Positions 29,440 through 38,235 of a stretch of DNA of 44,487 bases are shown here, one piece after another. The DNA comes from Candidatus Enterococcus ferrettii (GTDB lineage Bacteria; Bacillota; Bacilli; Lactobacillales; Enterococcaceae), in assembly GCF_017377655.1 (NCBI RefSeq), contig NZ_JAFREL010000024.1, forward strand, positions 1 through 44,487, in the 5' to 3' direction. Made by a program: the position numbers and the translations under genes. Each line of letters opens with the position of its first letter. The stretch's first letter is position 1. Below the pieces are notes generated by a model. It was not told the origin of the DNA. It did not search any database and saw only the letters and a program-made list of their open reading frames with translations.

Positions 29440-30558
29440 TTAGGTTTCTTTCCTTTCTATCTGTCCTTGCTGGACATAAAAGATATCCGGATGTACCGTC
29501 ATCTTTCCTTTTACGTGTTCTAAGGTGGTGGTTGTCAAAAAAGTTTGAACCTTGTCTTCAATCGTTTCTAATAAATGTATTTGACGATTATCATCCAATT
29601 CGCTCATCACATCATCCAAAAGCAACAAAGGATATTCTCCTGTTTCTTCTTTCATTAAGTCTATCTCTGCTAATTTAACACTTAAAGCAGTTGTCCGCTG
29701 TTGTCCTTGTGAACCATAAGTCTGAACATTCTGTCCGTTAACCAAAAAGCGCAAGTCATCTCGATGAGGACCAATTAAGGTTGTCCCTCTAAAAATTTCT
29801 CGCTTGCGGTTTCTCTGCAATTCACCGTAAAATATCTTTTGGATGTCGTCTGGTTGTCCACTTTCAAGTAAGAAGCTGCTTACATACTCAATCTCTAAAT
29901 GTTCTCTTTGATTAGTTATTCGCGTATGCAATTCATTTGACCAACGTTCCAATCGCTTAATAAACTGCAAACGATTAGTTAACACCTTGCTCCCAAATTC
30001 AACCAACTGTTCAGTCAGTACATCAAGATATATTTCATCCTTCTGTTTCTTTTCGGCTAATTGTTTAAGATAGAGATTTCGCTGTTTCAACGTCTTTTGA
30101 TATTGTGCTAAGTCATACAGATAGAGCGGACTAATCTGACCTAATTCCATATCGATAAAACGGCGTCTTTGTTGGGGACTTCCCTTCACTAGTGAAAGGT
30201 CTTCAGGTGCAAATAAGATGACATTCAGTTGGCCTATGTAGCTGCTTAATCGTTTCTGTTCAATGTGATTGACTTTTGATTTCCTACCTTTTTTTGTTAG
30301 CAACAGCTCTAATTCTGTCTCACTAGTTCCCTTAGATATACGACCTTTTATCTGTGCAAACTCCTCGTGCCAGCCAATCAACTCGTTTTCGGTGTTGGTA
30401 CGGTGGCTCCTTGTTAAGGCTAGTACATAGATACTCTCTAACAAGTTGGTCTTTCCCTGTGCATTTTCGCCTAAAAAAACATTTAGACTATTAGGAAATT
30501 CCAAAAATAACTCTTGATAATTCCGATAATTTTTTAGCTGAAGCTTATTCAATTTCAT
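29440..30558 (-). CDS. recF: DNA replication and repair protein RecF
   Basis: This 372-residue SMC-like ATPase has Walker A FLGENAQGKTNLLE, the signature GSQGQQRTTALSVKLAE, and Walker B LLLLDDVMSELD. It loads RecA at gaps with RecO and RecR. The start at 30558 (MKLNKLQLKNYRNYQ) fits the family N-terminus and overlaps the yaaA 3' end by 14 bases. An ATG five codons earlier is also possible. It ends directly before gyrB, with no spacer beyond one base. Confidence 0.95.
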   Translation of the reverse strand: MKLNKLQLKNYRNYQELFLEFPNSLNVFLGENAQGKTNLLESIYVLALTRSHRTNTENELIGWHEEFAQIKGRISKGTSETELELLLTKKGRKSKVNHIEQKRLSSYIGQLNVILFAPEDLSLVKGSPQQRRRFIDMELGQISPLYLYDLAQYQKTLKQRNLYLKQLAEKKQKDEIYLDVLTEQLVEFGSKVLTNRLQFIKRLERWSNELHTRITNQREHLEIEYVSSFLLESGQPDDIQKIFYGELQRNRKREIFRGTTLIGPHRDDLRFLVNGQNVQTYGSQGQQRTTALSVKLAEIDLMKEETGEYPLLLLDDVMSELDDNRQIHLLETIEDKVQTFLTTTTLEHVKGKMTVHPDIFYVQQGQIERKET

Positions 30559-30787
30559 CTTCAGTATTCCCATTTTTAGCCATAAAAAAAGTACCCATCT
30601 CAGGTATCTCGACCATCATGCCTGGATAGAGTTTCCGTCCACGGCGATTCTCTGGTTCACCATCTACGAATACAGTTTGCTCCGCTAAATACCATTTAGC
30701 TTGCCCACCACTAGAGATTAAGTTTATCTCTTTAAGTAACTGGCCGAGCGTCATATACTCAGTTTTTAAAACTATTTGTTGTTTCAC
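30545..30787 (-). CDS. yaaA: S4-domain RNA-binding protein YaaA
   Basis: The 80-residue S4 domain (TLGQLLKEINLISSGGQAKWYLAEQTVFVDGEPENRRGRKLYPGM) is always found between dnaN and recF in Firmicutes and is thought to bind RNA or ribosomes. The start is GTG with GAGGG upstream. It is 221 bases downstream of dnaN, beyond a terminator, so it may depend on partial readthrough or its own promoter. Confidence 0.93.
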   Translation of the reverse strand: MKQQIVLKTEYMTLGQLLKEINLISSGGQAKWYLAEQTVFVDGEPENRRGRKLYPGMMVEIPEMGTFFMAKNGNTEDEIE

Positions 30788-30921
30788 ATTTCATCCCTCA
30801 TTTTCATTTCAGAGACACTACTATATTATACTCTTTTTTTAGTCAGAAAACAAATGAACTCGTTGTATTTTCCGTTTTAAGAAGCTTTGTTCTAATTTTA
30901 AAGTTTTAGTCCAAAAAGAAA

Positions 30922-30953
30922 AAAAGGTCTTAAAATCGATTTTAAGACCTTTT
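30922..30953 (-). terminator. Terminator of dnaN
   Basis: This is a perfect 32-base palindrome (arms AAAAGGTCTTAAAATC and its complement, centre 30937/30938). On the minus strand it continues into TTTTTC-rich sequence. Confidence 0.75.
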
Positions 30954-31008
30954 ACACTCATTTTAGTTCTTTCTAAATTTTTCAAAAAGAATTATGAAAC
31001 TTTTCAAT

Positions 31009-32139
31009 TTAGTTTGTACGTACAGGGGTAATTAATTGAATAAATGATACTTCGCCTTCACTTGGTTCTAAAGTAAATGGTCGAATTGGTGAAATAAACC
31101 GAATAGTCATACTCATGTCACCAAACGCTCGCAACGCGTCTTTCATATAATCAGGATTGAAGGATATTTCTAATGGATCTCCTGTTACCTTCTCATAAGC
31201 AAGCTCTTCTTCTACCTTACCAATCTCTGGTGAATTCCCATAGAGAATTACAGAATCAGATTCAATCGCTAAACGAACAATATTATTTCTTCCTTCGTGT
31301 GACAATAAAGACGCTCGTTCGATAGCAGCTAATAACGTTGGAACTGAAAAAGTGATTTCTGTATTAAAACTGGTAGGAATTAAACGGTTAGTATCCGGAT
31401 AGTTTCCTTCCAACAAACGAGAGTAAAAATACATAGTCGGGGTTTTGAAAAGTACTTGATTTTCCATAATACTAATTTCCACTTCTGCTTCCTCGTCCGT
31501 TAATGAGCGTGAAAGTTCAACTAAACTTTTACCAGGAATAACGATATCAAAATCACTAGTTGCATTTTCAACAGGTACAATTCTTTGACTCATTCGATGC
31601 GAGTCTGTTGCAACAGATAATAATTGATTATTAGCTAACATGAAATGAACACCGGTTAAAATTGGACGGCTTTCATGCTGAGAAACAGCAAAGACCGTTT
31701 CGCCAATTAATTTTGTTAACATGTGGACAGGTAGTTTTAATTGATTTTGTTCTTCCACAACCGGTAAATGTGGATAATTATCTGCATCCAATCCGTTGAC
31801 CGTAAATTCAGCTGCTCCAGAAGTAATAGCTACCTGGTAGTTTTCCAACACTTCTAAAGTAAATGTATTTTCAGGTAAACGACGAATAATTTCACTGAAG
31901 AAACGCGCTTGTAAAACAATCATTCCCGTCGATTCAATCTGAATCTGAGCTTTTTCATCATCGGCTGCTAAAAAGGTTTCAATAGAGATATCTGCATTGC
32001 TCCCTGTTAAGTTCAAACCTTCATCAGTTAAAACAATTTTTACACCAGTTAAAATAGGAATAGTTGTTTTGGTAGAAATGGCTCTTTGGACAGTTGCTAG
32101 TTCTTGTATAAAGCGTGAGCGATTAATTGTAAATTTCAT
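31009..32139 (-). CDS. dnaN: DNA polymerase III sliding clamp (beta)
   Basis: This 376-residue clamp begins MKFTINRSRFIQELATVQRAISTKTTIPILTGV, has three repeated clamp folds and ends FIQLITPVRTN. It encircles DNA and tethers polymerase. AAGGAG lies about 8 nt before ATG. It is separated from dnaA by an origin sub-region with DnaA boxes. Confidence 0.97.
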   Translation of the reverse strand: MKFTINRSRFIQELATVQRAISTKTTIPILTGVKIVLTDEGLNLTGSNADISIETFLAADDEKAQIQIESTGMIVLQARFFSEIIRRLPENTFTLEVLENYQVAITSGAAEFTVNGLDADNYPHLPVVEEQNQLKLPVHMLTKLIGETVFAVSQHESRPILTGVHFMLANNQLLSVATDSHRMSQRIVPVENATSDFDIVIPGKSLVELSRSLTDEEAEVEISIMENQVLFKTPTMYFYSRLLEGNYPDTNRLIPTSFNTEITFSVPTLLAAIERASLLSHEGRNNIVRLAIESDSVILYGNSPEIGKVEEELAYEKVTGDPLEISFNPDYMKDALRAFGDMSMTIRFISPIRPFTLEPSEGEVSFIQLITPVRTN

Positions 32140-32150
32140 AAGGAAACTCC

Positions 32151-32301
32151 TTTTTATATATATTTATTTATAGTATTAAGTAATAAAAGTAGTAGGTGCT
32201 GTGGATCTTGTGGAAAACAGACGAAAAGCTTTTATTTCTGGCTTTCTTGCTTGTGGAAAAGGTGTGGAAAACTCTCTCTTTTTTTACAAGGTTTTTCCAC
32301 A
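32151..32301. other. oriC, dnaA-dnaN sub-region (unwinding element and DnaA boxes)
   Basis: Between dnaA and dnaN lies an AT-rich stretch (32151-32176), then a DnaA-trio-like run (plus strand TAAGTAATAAAAGTAGTAG, 32177-32195) and a short GC patch. Five TGTGGA-type DnaA boxes follow: TGTGGATCT (32200), TGTGGAAAA (32209, 32252, 32263) and TTTTCCACA (32293). The order matches the Bacillus basal unwinding region, so this is the likely site of strand opening. Confidence 0.8.
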
Positions 32302-32303
32302 GA

Positions 32304-33629
32304 CTAGTTCAATAACAAATTTTTGATTTCAGCTACTTCTTGCTGAATACTGGTATCATTTTTTATTAATTGAGCAATTTTTTCATGAGCATGGATGACA
32401 GTCGTATGATCTTTCCCGCCAAATTCTGCGCCAATTTTAGGTAGCGAACTGTCGGTCATCTCTCGCGAAAGATACATAGCTATTTGTCGAGGCACAACAA
32501 TGGCTTTTACTCGTTTTTTTCCTTTTAGATCTTTTACTTGAATATGGTAGTATTTAGCAACTTCTTCTTGGATTTGCGTGATGGACAACTGCGTGTTGCC
32601 AGTACCTTTTAAGCTTTTCAGTGCGTCAGCTGCTATGCTTGTAGTTATATCTGCATTATTCATGGTCGCAAAAGCTTGTACCCGAACAAGTGCCCCTTCT
32701 AGCTCACGAATATTCGAATCAATTTGTCCTGCAATATAGCTCAACGTATCATCAGGAATCTCAAGATTTTCTGCTTGTGCCTTTTTCCGCAAAATGGCTG
32801 TTCGTGTTTCGAGGTCTGGTGGAGTAATGTCAACTGACAATCCCCAAGCAAAACGCGACACCAAACGTTCTTGGAGTTTTGGTATCTCATTCGGTAAACG
32901 ATCGCTAGTTAAAACGATTTGTTTATTATCATTGTATAAATTCTCAAAGGTATGAAAGAATTCCTCTTGAGTAGCTTCTTTTTCCGCAAAAAACTGAATG
33001 TCATCAACTAGCAACAAATCAACATTTCGATATTCTTGCCGAAATTCTTCAGAAATTTTGTTTTTGATTGAGTTAATGAAGTCATTAGCGAAGGTTTCGC
33101 TTGAGACATACTTAACCTTTGCCTGTGGATTAATGGAGAGCATTTGATGACCAATCGCATGCATCAAATGAGTTTTTCCTAATCCAACCCCTCCATAGAA
33201 GAACAAAGGATTATAAATAGATCCTGGTTCTTCAGCAACTACAAGTGCAGCGGCATGAGCCATCTGGTTTCCTTTACCAATTACGAAGGTGTCAAAGGTA
33301 TATTTAGGATTGAGCATGGCCTTTTTTGTTACTTCAACTGCGGGCGTGGCCGGTTTTGTCACAGGTATAAAGACCGGAGCTTCGTCTGGAGTGACAAATG
33401 CCGGCATAATCTCATCCCCTGTTAATTTAAAGCCGATTTCAACAATTCTTGCAGCTAAATGTTTTTCCCAGTACTTTTTATGCAAATCACTGGTGACTTC
33501 AATGGTTATTTGATTGTTGTTAAAAGACAAAGGCTTGGCAGTGTCGACCCAAGCATCGTAGCTAGCAGGATTTAATTCTTTCTTGTAGCTATCTTTTAAT
33601 TCCTGCCAGATATCTTCTAATGAGGTCAA
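32304..33629 (-). CDS. dnaA: Chromosomal replication initiator DnaA
   Basis: The 441-residue protein has domain I (about 1-80), a Pro/Thr/Val-rich linker (about 85-105) and an AAA+ domain with Walker [13 protein letters not shown] (about 146) and Walker [11 protein letters not shown]. Domain IV carries the DNA-binding signature [15 protein letters not shown] (about 408-422). It binds the boxes on both sides of its own gene. The start is TTG with AGGAGG 8 nt upstream; no ATG gives a family-like N-terminus. Confidence 0.97.
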   Translation of the reverse strand: MTSLEDIWQELKDSYKKELNPASYDAWVDTAKPLSFNNNQITIEVTSDLHKKYWEKHLAARIVEIGFKLTGDEIMPAFVTPDEAPVFIPVTKPATPAVEVTKKAMLNPKYTFDTFVIGKGNQMAHAAALVVAEEPGSIYNPLFFYGGVGLGKTHLMHAIGHQMLSINPQAKVKYVSSETFANDFINSIKNKISEEFRQEYRNVDLLLVDDIQFFAEKEATQEEFFHTFENLYNDNKQIVLTSDRLPNEIPKLQERLVSRFAWGLSVDITPPDLETRTAILRKKAQAENLEIPDDTLSYIAGQIDSNIRELEGALVRVQAFATMNNADITTSIAADALKSLKGTGNTQLSITQIQEEVAKYYHIQVKDLKGKKRVKAIVVPRQIAMYLSREMTDSSLPKIGAEFGGKDHTTVIHAHEKIAQLIKNDTSIQQEVAEIKNLLLN

Positions 33630-34130
33630 ATAATTCGCCTCCTACTTTAATAAAATTCAGATAGTCTTACTTTATCATTTTTTACGAAAGTTTTCCACAG
33701 GCAAAAACTGTGGCGTTTTTTTCTTCTCATTTTCCACAACGTGTATAACTAATAGAAAAGATATCCTCTTTGTTGAAAAAAAATATCCACAGGAATGTGG
33801 ATAAGGCAAAGGTTTCAAAATTATCCACGAGTATGTCCACAAAATGAATAGAAAACAAAGGTTGATTTTATAAAGTTTAAAGGAGTTATGCACAACACTT
33901 ATCCACCGTGTGGAAAACTTATTCATCATTTAACATTCTGGGGAAAAATTCGAGAAAAAACTGGAGGGTATATTTTTGAGAAAAAATTATCCCCAACCAA
34001 TGAGAACTTATCCCCAAAAACTGTGGATAAACTAAATATTTTTTTATTTTTTTCTGATTGACAAACTACTATGTAAGTCGTTATACTACTAAAGTATGTC
34101 TATGTATCGTTGGTAATGGAGGTGGAATAG
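33630..34130. other. oriC, upstream DnaA-box cluster between dnaA and rpmH
   Basis: About 350 bases contain at least eleven DnaA-box-like 9-mers. Two are perfect consensus TGTGGATAA (33796, 34022). Near-matches include TTATCCACG (33821), TTATCCACC (33899), TTATGCACA (33886), ATATCCACA (33783), TTTTCCACA (33691, 33730), TGTGGAAAA (33909) and TTATCCCCA (33987, 34008). The block is flanked by divergent dnaA and rpmH, the standard Firmicute origin layout. Confidence 0.9.
34058..34087 (+). promoter_or_regulatory. Promoter of rpmH
   Basis: TTGACA (34058-34063) and TATACT (34082-34087) are spaced 18 bases, about 44 bases before the rpmH ATG. Confidence 0.8.
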
Positions 34131-34265
34131 ATGAAAAGAACTTATCAACCTAATAAACGTAAACGTCAGAAAGTTCATGGTTTCCGCAAACGTATGAGCA
34201 CAAAAAATGGCCGCCGTGTTTTAGCTAGCCGTCGCCGTAAAGGAAGAAAAGTACTTTCTGCTTAA
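34131..34265 (+). CDS. rpmH: 50S ribosomal protein L34
   Basis: This is a 44-residue, very basic protein, [18 protein letters not shown] onward, ending GRKVLSA. It matches bacterial L34 along its whole length. GGAGGTGG lies about 5-8 nt before ATG. It is the first plus-strand gene to the right of oriC and has its own promoter and terminator. Confidence 0.97.
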   Translation: MKRTYQPNKRKRQKVHGFRKRMSTKNGRRVLASRRRKGRKVLSA

Positions 34266-34290
34266 ACCACTGCCGGTCCAGTGGTTTTTT
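34264..34290 (+). terminator. Terminator of rpmH
   Basis: ACCACTG and CAGTGGT form a stem around CCGGTC, followed by TTTTTT. It begins at the rpmH stop codon. Confidence 0.85.
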
Positions 34291-34348
34291 CTTTTTAATG
34301 AAAATGGCCGAATAAACTTCTAATTACATAGTAAGTTTAAAGATGTCT

Positions 34349-34413
34349 AGCTTCACGAACTAGCTTTATCGATCTTAAGCGAAAAAGCCGAACTTGTTCG
34401 TGGAGCTTTTTTT
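34349..34413 (+). terminator. Long-loop hairpin with U-tract between rpmH and rnpA
   Basis: AGCTTCACGAAC (34349-34360) pairs with GTTCGTGGAGCT (34395-34406) through one wobble, followed by about eight T. The 34-base loop can form further small stems. It is a second terminator-like element with no gene of its own before it. Confidence 0.6.
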
Positions 34414-34465
34414 ATGCAAAAGGATCTATTTTTCTTTTTTCATTTAAATGAGGTGAATCCTTAAT

Positions 34466-34495
34466 TTGAAGTATGGTATTATTGATAAGTATAGA
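34466..34495 (+). promoter_or_regulatory. Promoter of rnpA
   Basis: TTGAAG (34466-34471) and TATAGA (34490-34495) are spaced 18 bases, directly upstream of the rnpA ribosome site. This explains how rnpA is expressed despite two preceding terminators. Confidence 0.6.
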
Positions 34496-34518
34496 TTTAA
34501 AGAAACGAAGGAAGCTGA

Positions 34519-34878
34519 ATGAAAAAAGCATACCGTGTAAAAAAAGAGAAAGAATTTCAAAGAGTTTTTCAGGAGGGAACTTCCTTTGCCAATCGCAAAT
34601 TTGTAGTTTATCGATTAGAACCTTCTGATCAAACCCATTTTAGAGTGGGACTTTCTGTAGGTAAAAAAGTAGGGAATGCTGTGAACAGGAATCGTGTAAA
34701 GCGGCTTATTCGAGCAGTTCTGCAAGAATTATCGCCAACAATTGATCCTAGACTTGATTTTATAGTCATTGCTCGCCCAGCAATAAAAAGTCTTTCCTAT
34801 GAAGAAGTGCGCTCTAATTTGATACACGTACTAAAGTTAGCAAAAATATTGAATGAGGAAGGGAACAGAATTAAGTGA
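34519..34878 (+). CDS. rnpA: Ribonuclease P protein component
   Basis: This 119-residue basic protein opens MKKAYRVKKEKEFQRVFQEG and carries the conserved RNR motif region VGNAVNRNRVKRLIRAVLQE (about 54-73). It assists RNase P RNA in maturing tRNA 5' ends. AAGGAAG precedes ATG. Its TGA stop overlaps the GTG start of yidC. Confidence 0.96.
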   Translation: MKKAYRVKKEKEFQRVFQEGTSFANRKFVVYRLEPSDQTHFRVGLSVGKKVGNAVNRNRVKRLIRAVLQELSPTIDPRLDFIVIARPAIKSLSYEEVRSNLIHVLKLAKILNEEGNRIK

Positions 34879-35699
34879 AGAAATACAATCGAATACTTTT
34901 AATGGCAGGATTACTTTCGCTGGTAGTTTTGCTATCTGCCTGTGGTACCGGTGACGTAGATTCAACGAGTACCGGCATTTGGAGTCGTTACATTATCTAT
35001 TATTTTGGTGAGGCGATTAAGGGGTTATCCTTTGGCAATGTCGGGATTGGTATTATATTATTTACTCTGATTATTCGGGTTATCTTAATGCCATTGATGC
35101 ACTTCCAGACTAAAAGCATGCGTAAAACGCAAGATTTGCAACCAAAAATCAAAGCGCTTCAACAAAAATACGCATCTCGTGATCAAGAGACACAAGCCAA
35201 ACTTCAAGCAGAAACAAAAAAACTGTACGCTGAACACAATGTAAATCCTTATGCAGGGTGTCTACCGCTGTTAGTTCAGATGCCAGTAATGATTGCCTTA
35301 TATCAGTCGATCTTGCGTATCCCAGCACTAAGACAAGGGCAGTTTATGTGGTTAGATTTGAGCCGTCCAGATCCATACTTCATTTTGCCTATTTTAGCGG
35401 CTATTTTTACTTTTGCTAGTACGTACTTGTCAAGTATGAGTCAACTGGAATCGAATCCGACGACTAAAATTATGAATTTCTTCATGCCAGTAATGATTTT
35501 TGTTATGGGAATGAACTTGGCTAGTGGATTATCACTTTATTGGGTGGTATCAAATGCTTTCCAAACGGTACAGACACTACTTTTAAACAATCCGTTTAAA
35601 ATTCGTCAGGAAAGAGCAGAAGAAGCACAAAGGATTCGTCAGCGTGAGCGAGCATTGGAAAGGGCAAAGAATCCTAAGAAGAAAAAACGTAAGAAATAG
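34875..35699 (+). CDS. yidC: Membrane protein insertase YidC/OxaA
   Basis: This 274-residue insertase of the Gram-positive type has a lipoprotein signal with lipobox LSAC (Cys23). The YidC/Oxa1 core includes about five transmembrane segments, IGIILFTLIIRVILMPL with the conserved groove Arg, and PYAGCLPLLVQMPVMIALYQSI. The C-terminal tail is strongly basic (KNPKKKKRKK), which helps ribosome contact. The start is GTG, overlapping the rnpA stop. It is cotranscribed with rnpA and probably jag. Confidence 0.95.
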   Translation: MKKYNRILLMAGLLSLVVLLSACGTGDVDSTSTGIWSRYIIYYFGEAIKGLSFGNVGIGIILFTLIIRVILMPLMHFQTKSMRKTQDLQPKIKALQQKYASRDQETQAKLQAETKKLYAEHNVNPYAGCLPLLVQMPVMIALYQSILRIPALRQGQFMWLDLSRPDPYFILPILAAIFTFASTYLSSMSQLESNPTTKIMNFFMPVMIFVMGMNLASGLSLYWVVSNAFQTVQTLLLNNPFKIRQERAEEAQRIRQRERALERAKNPKKKKRKK

Positions 35700-35762
35700 A
35701 GCCTTTATATCAGAAAATAGTTTGATACATGGCCAAGAAATAGAACAAGGAGGTAATGGTGA

Positions 35763-36494
35763 ATGCCTGTTTATGAAGGTGCAACGATTGACGAAGCAAT
35801 CAAGCATGGATTAGATGTTCTAGGGTTAACAAAAGATGAAGTAGAGATCAACATCTTGGGTGAAGGAAAAAAAGGTTTTTTAGGAATTGGTAAAAAGAAT
35901 GCGCAAGTTTCGATTGAACCAACTGTTTCTGAAGAAATCAGCGAAGCTGTAGAAGAAGTTGTGACAGAAACAGTAGTGAGAGAAAAAATTGCTGAAGTCG
36001 ATTTATCTGATACTCTAACGGAATTAGATAATGAGGAAGCTTTAAAACAATTAGCTGTTTACTTAACTGAGGTAACTAAAGAAATGGGGGTTCCTGCTTT
36101 AGTCAAGGTTGATCGTGGAGACAATGGCTTAATGATTTTAAACTTGGAAACAGATAAGCAAGGGATGTTAATTGGTAAACATGGAAAAATATTAAATGCT
36201 TTGCAGTATTTAGCACAGGTATTTGTTCATCGAGTAGCAAAAAATAAACTATCAGTGGTAGTTAATGTAGGCAATTACCGCCAAAAACGTGAAGAAGTAC
36301 TTGTTAGATTAGCTAAACGTACTGCAGAAAAAGTCAAAGAAACGGGACGACCAGTATTTTTAGAACCAATGCCGGCTTTTGAACGCAAGATGATCCACTC
36401 AGCATTAAGTTATGATGAGTACATTAAGACACATTCTGAAGGTGAAGAGCCTTATCGCTATCTGGTGGTAGAACCTGCAAAAAAATACTTTTAA
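35763..36494 (+). CDS. khpB: RNA-binding protein Jag/KhpB
   Basis: This 243-residue protein has a Jag_N domain (about 1-50, with KGFLGIGKKNAQV), an acidic Val/Glu-rich linker (about 55-90), a KH domain (about 95-165, MLIGKHGKILNALQYL) and an R3H domain (about 170-243, ERKMIHSAL). With KhpA it binds many RNAs and affects cell elongation and division. AAGGAGG lies about 9 nt before ATG, 63 bases after yidC. Confidence 0.94.
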   Translation: MPVYEGATIDEAIKHGLDVLGLTKDEVEINILGEGKKGFLGIGKKNAQVSIEPTVSEEISEAVEEVVTETVVREKIAEVDLSDTLTELDNEEALKQLAVYLTEVTKEMGVPALVKVDRGDNGLMILNLETDKQGMLIGKHGKILNALQYLAQVFVHRVAKNKLSVVVNVGNYRQKREEVLVRLAKRTAEKVKETGRPVFLEPMPAFERKMIHSALSYDEYIKTHSEGEEPYRYLVVEPAKKYF

Positions 36495-36507
36495 TAAATA
36501 ATAGATA

Positions 36508-36534
36508 ACCGTGTCCCTGTGATACGGTTTTTTT
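36508..36534 (+). terminator. Terminator of the rnpA-yidC-khpB operon
   Basis: ACCGTGTC and GATACGGT form an 8-bp stem around five bases, followed by seven T, 13 bases after the khpB stop. Confidence 0.85.
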
Positions 36535-36673
36535 GTGACTTAAAAGAGATGATTTCAACAGTTTCTCATTTAAATCCTTCAGAACTGATTGACAAAGAAC
36601 TGGAAAGCAAGTATATTGTGGTAGAAATCATTCTTATCAAGGTATACGACAGAATTGTGTCTACTTTGATATG

Positions 36674-36698
36674 ACCCTCGTCGTGGCGGGGGTTTTTT
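36674..36698 (+). terminator. First terminator in the mnmE leader
   Basis: ACCCTCG and CGGGGGT form a 7-bp stem around TCGTGG with six T after it. A transcript from the upstream promoter to here would be only about 75 nt. Confidence 0.7.
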
Positions 36699-36757
36699 CA
36701 ACTTGAAAAAGAAAATAAAATGTGCTAACCTAGCACAAGTATAAAGAGACAGCAGTC

Positions 36758-36807
36758 AAAGTGCTAAGTCCATCCCTATATAAAGGGGTGGAGTGGGCAC
36801 TTTTTTT
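36758..36807 (+). terminator. Second terminator in the mnmE leader
   Basis: The outer stem AAAGTGC/GCACTTT and inner stem TCCATCCC/GGGGTGGA are followed by seven T. It ends about ten bases before the mnmE ribosome site, a typical attenuator position. Confidence 0.75.
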
Positions 36808-36829
36808 GTGTATTTAAGGAGGATTTTTT

Positions 36830-38224
36830 GTGGCAGAGATCTTGGAATTTGACACAATTGCAGCTATTTCTACCCCTCCTGGGGAAGGGGCTATCAGCAT
36901 TGTTCGTTTAAGTGGCGATCAAGCAGTGGAGATTGCCGATAAAGTATTTCAGAGTGGTAAAAAGACACTGAAGAAAGTAGCTAGTCATACTCTCCACTAT
37001 GGACATATTGTGGACCCGAATAATCAACAACTGATTGATGAAGTTATGGTTAGTGTTATGCGAGCCCCAAGAACTTTCACTAGAGAAGACGTTGTAGAAA
37101 TTAACTGTCATGGAGGTATTGTGGTAGTTAATGAATTGCTGCAGTTAATGCTGCGTGAAGGAGCTCGTTTGGCGGAACCAGGAGAATTTACCAAACGCGC
37201 ATTTCTAAATGGAAGAGTAGACTTATCTCAAGCTGAGGCAGTCATGGACTTGATCCGTGCAAAAACAGATAGGGCGATGAATGTTGCTATTAATCAATTA
37301 GATGGTAATTTATCTAGATTAATTCGTCAATTGCGTCAAGAAATCCTTGAAACCTTAGCTCAGGTTGAAGTAAATATAGATTATCCTGAATATGATGATG
37401 TTGAAGAATTGACTGCGCGATTATTAGTAGAAAAAGCGGCTCAAGTAGGTCAGCAACTTGATGCATTACTGCTTAATGCTAAACAAGGAAAAATATTACG
37501 AGAAGGATTAAGCACGGCGATCATTGGACGTCCAAATGTGGGCAAATCAAGTTTATTGAATTACTTGTTGCATGAGGAAAAAGCAATTGTTACCGACGTT
37601 GCAGGAACTACCAGGGATGTGATCGAAGAATATGTCAATGTCCGTGGTGTACCGCTTAAATTAGTTGATACAGCGGGGATTCGCGAAACAGAGGATATTG
37701 TTGAACGTATTGGAGTGGAGCGAAGCCGTAAAGCGTTAAGCGAAGCAGACTTGATCTTGCTGGTATTAAACCAAGGTGAGTATCTGACATCAGAAGATTA
37801 CAAGCTGCTGGAGACTACTCAAGATTTAAAACGGATTATATTGTTGAACAAAACAGATCTTCCTTCTAAATTGGACCGTGATGAATTACAACGGCTAACT
37901 GAAGAAGATGAATTATTGGAAATATCTGTTTTAAAGCAAGATGGTTTGGATCAATTAGAAGAAGCAATTGCTGCCTTGTTTTTTGGTGGAAAAACTGGTG
38001 AGAAAGACGCAACATATGTCTCTAATACTCGGCACATTGCACTGCTGGAGAACGCCTCACAGGCTCTTAAAGAGGTTCAAAGTGGAATTGAGGCTGGTAT
38101 GCCCGTCGATCTTGTTCAAATTGATATGACGCGTTGTTGGGACTATTTAGGTGAGATTGTCGGAGATAGTGTTCAAGATGAGTTAATCACTCAATTGTTT
38201 AGTCAATTCTGTTTAGGAAAATAA
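36830..38224 (+). CDS. mnmE: tRNA modification GTPase MnmE
   Basis: This 464-residue protein has an N-terminal folate-binding domain ([22 protein letters not shown]) and a helical domain. The inserted G domain (about 225-375) has [26 protein letters not shown] and NKTD. The C-terminus carries catalytic Cys in FCLGK. With MnmG it installs 5-(carboxymethyl)aminomethyl groups on wobble U34. The start is GTG with AAGGAGG about 7 nt upstream. It is 11 bases upstream of mnmG and preceded by the structured leader. Confidence 0.97.
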   Translation: MAEILEFDTIAAISTPPGEGAISIVRLSGDQAVEIADKVFQSGKKTLKKVASHTLHYGHIVDPNNQQLIDEVMVSVMRAPRTFTREDVVEINCHGGIVVVNELLQLMLREGARLAEPGEFTKRAFLNGRVDLSQAEAVMDLIRAKTDRAMNVAINQLDGNLSRLIRQLRQEILETLAQVEVNIDYPEYDDVEELTARLLVEKAAQVGQQLDALLLNAKQGKILREGLSTAIIGRPNVGKSSLLNYLLHEEKAIVTDVAGTTRDVIEEYVNVRGVPLKLVDTAGIRETEDIVERIGVERSRKALSEADLILLVLNQGEYLTSEDYKLLETTQDLKRIILLNKTDLPSKLDRDELQRLTEEDELLEISVLKQDGLDQLEEAIAALFFGGKTGEKDATYVSNTRHIALLENASQALKEVQSGIEAGMPVDLVQIDMTRCWDYLGEIVGDSVQDELITQLFSQFCLGK

Positions 38225-38235
38225 AGGAGAGAGAT

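Larger units (their letters stand above)
36589..36829 (+). promoter_or_regulatory. mnmE leader: promoter and tandem hairpins
   Basis: A consensus-like promoter, TTGACA (36589-36594) and TATATT (36612-36617) with 17-base spacing, starts a roughly 200-nt leader. It contains a long hairpin (36635-36671), a terminator-like stem (36674-36698), a 7-bp stem TGTGCTA/TAGCACA (36721-36737) and a terminator abutting the mnmE ribosome site (36758-36807). GTGCTA occurs twice, so TAGCAC has two possible partners. I do not recognise a known riboswitch or T-box. Confidence 0.55.

Noticed and set aside
33675..33929. 84-codon minus-strand open frame in the oriC gap
   Set aside because: It runs through the DnaA-box cluster, has no ribosome site and no protein-like composition; chance frame in repeat-rich origin DNA.
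36758..36807. T-box riboswitch before mnmE
   Set aside because: GGGGTGGA resembles part of the T-box sequence, but the full conserved T-box and the specifier stem are missing.
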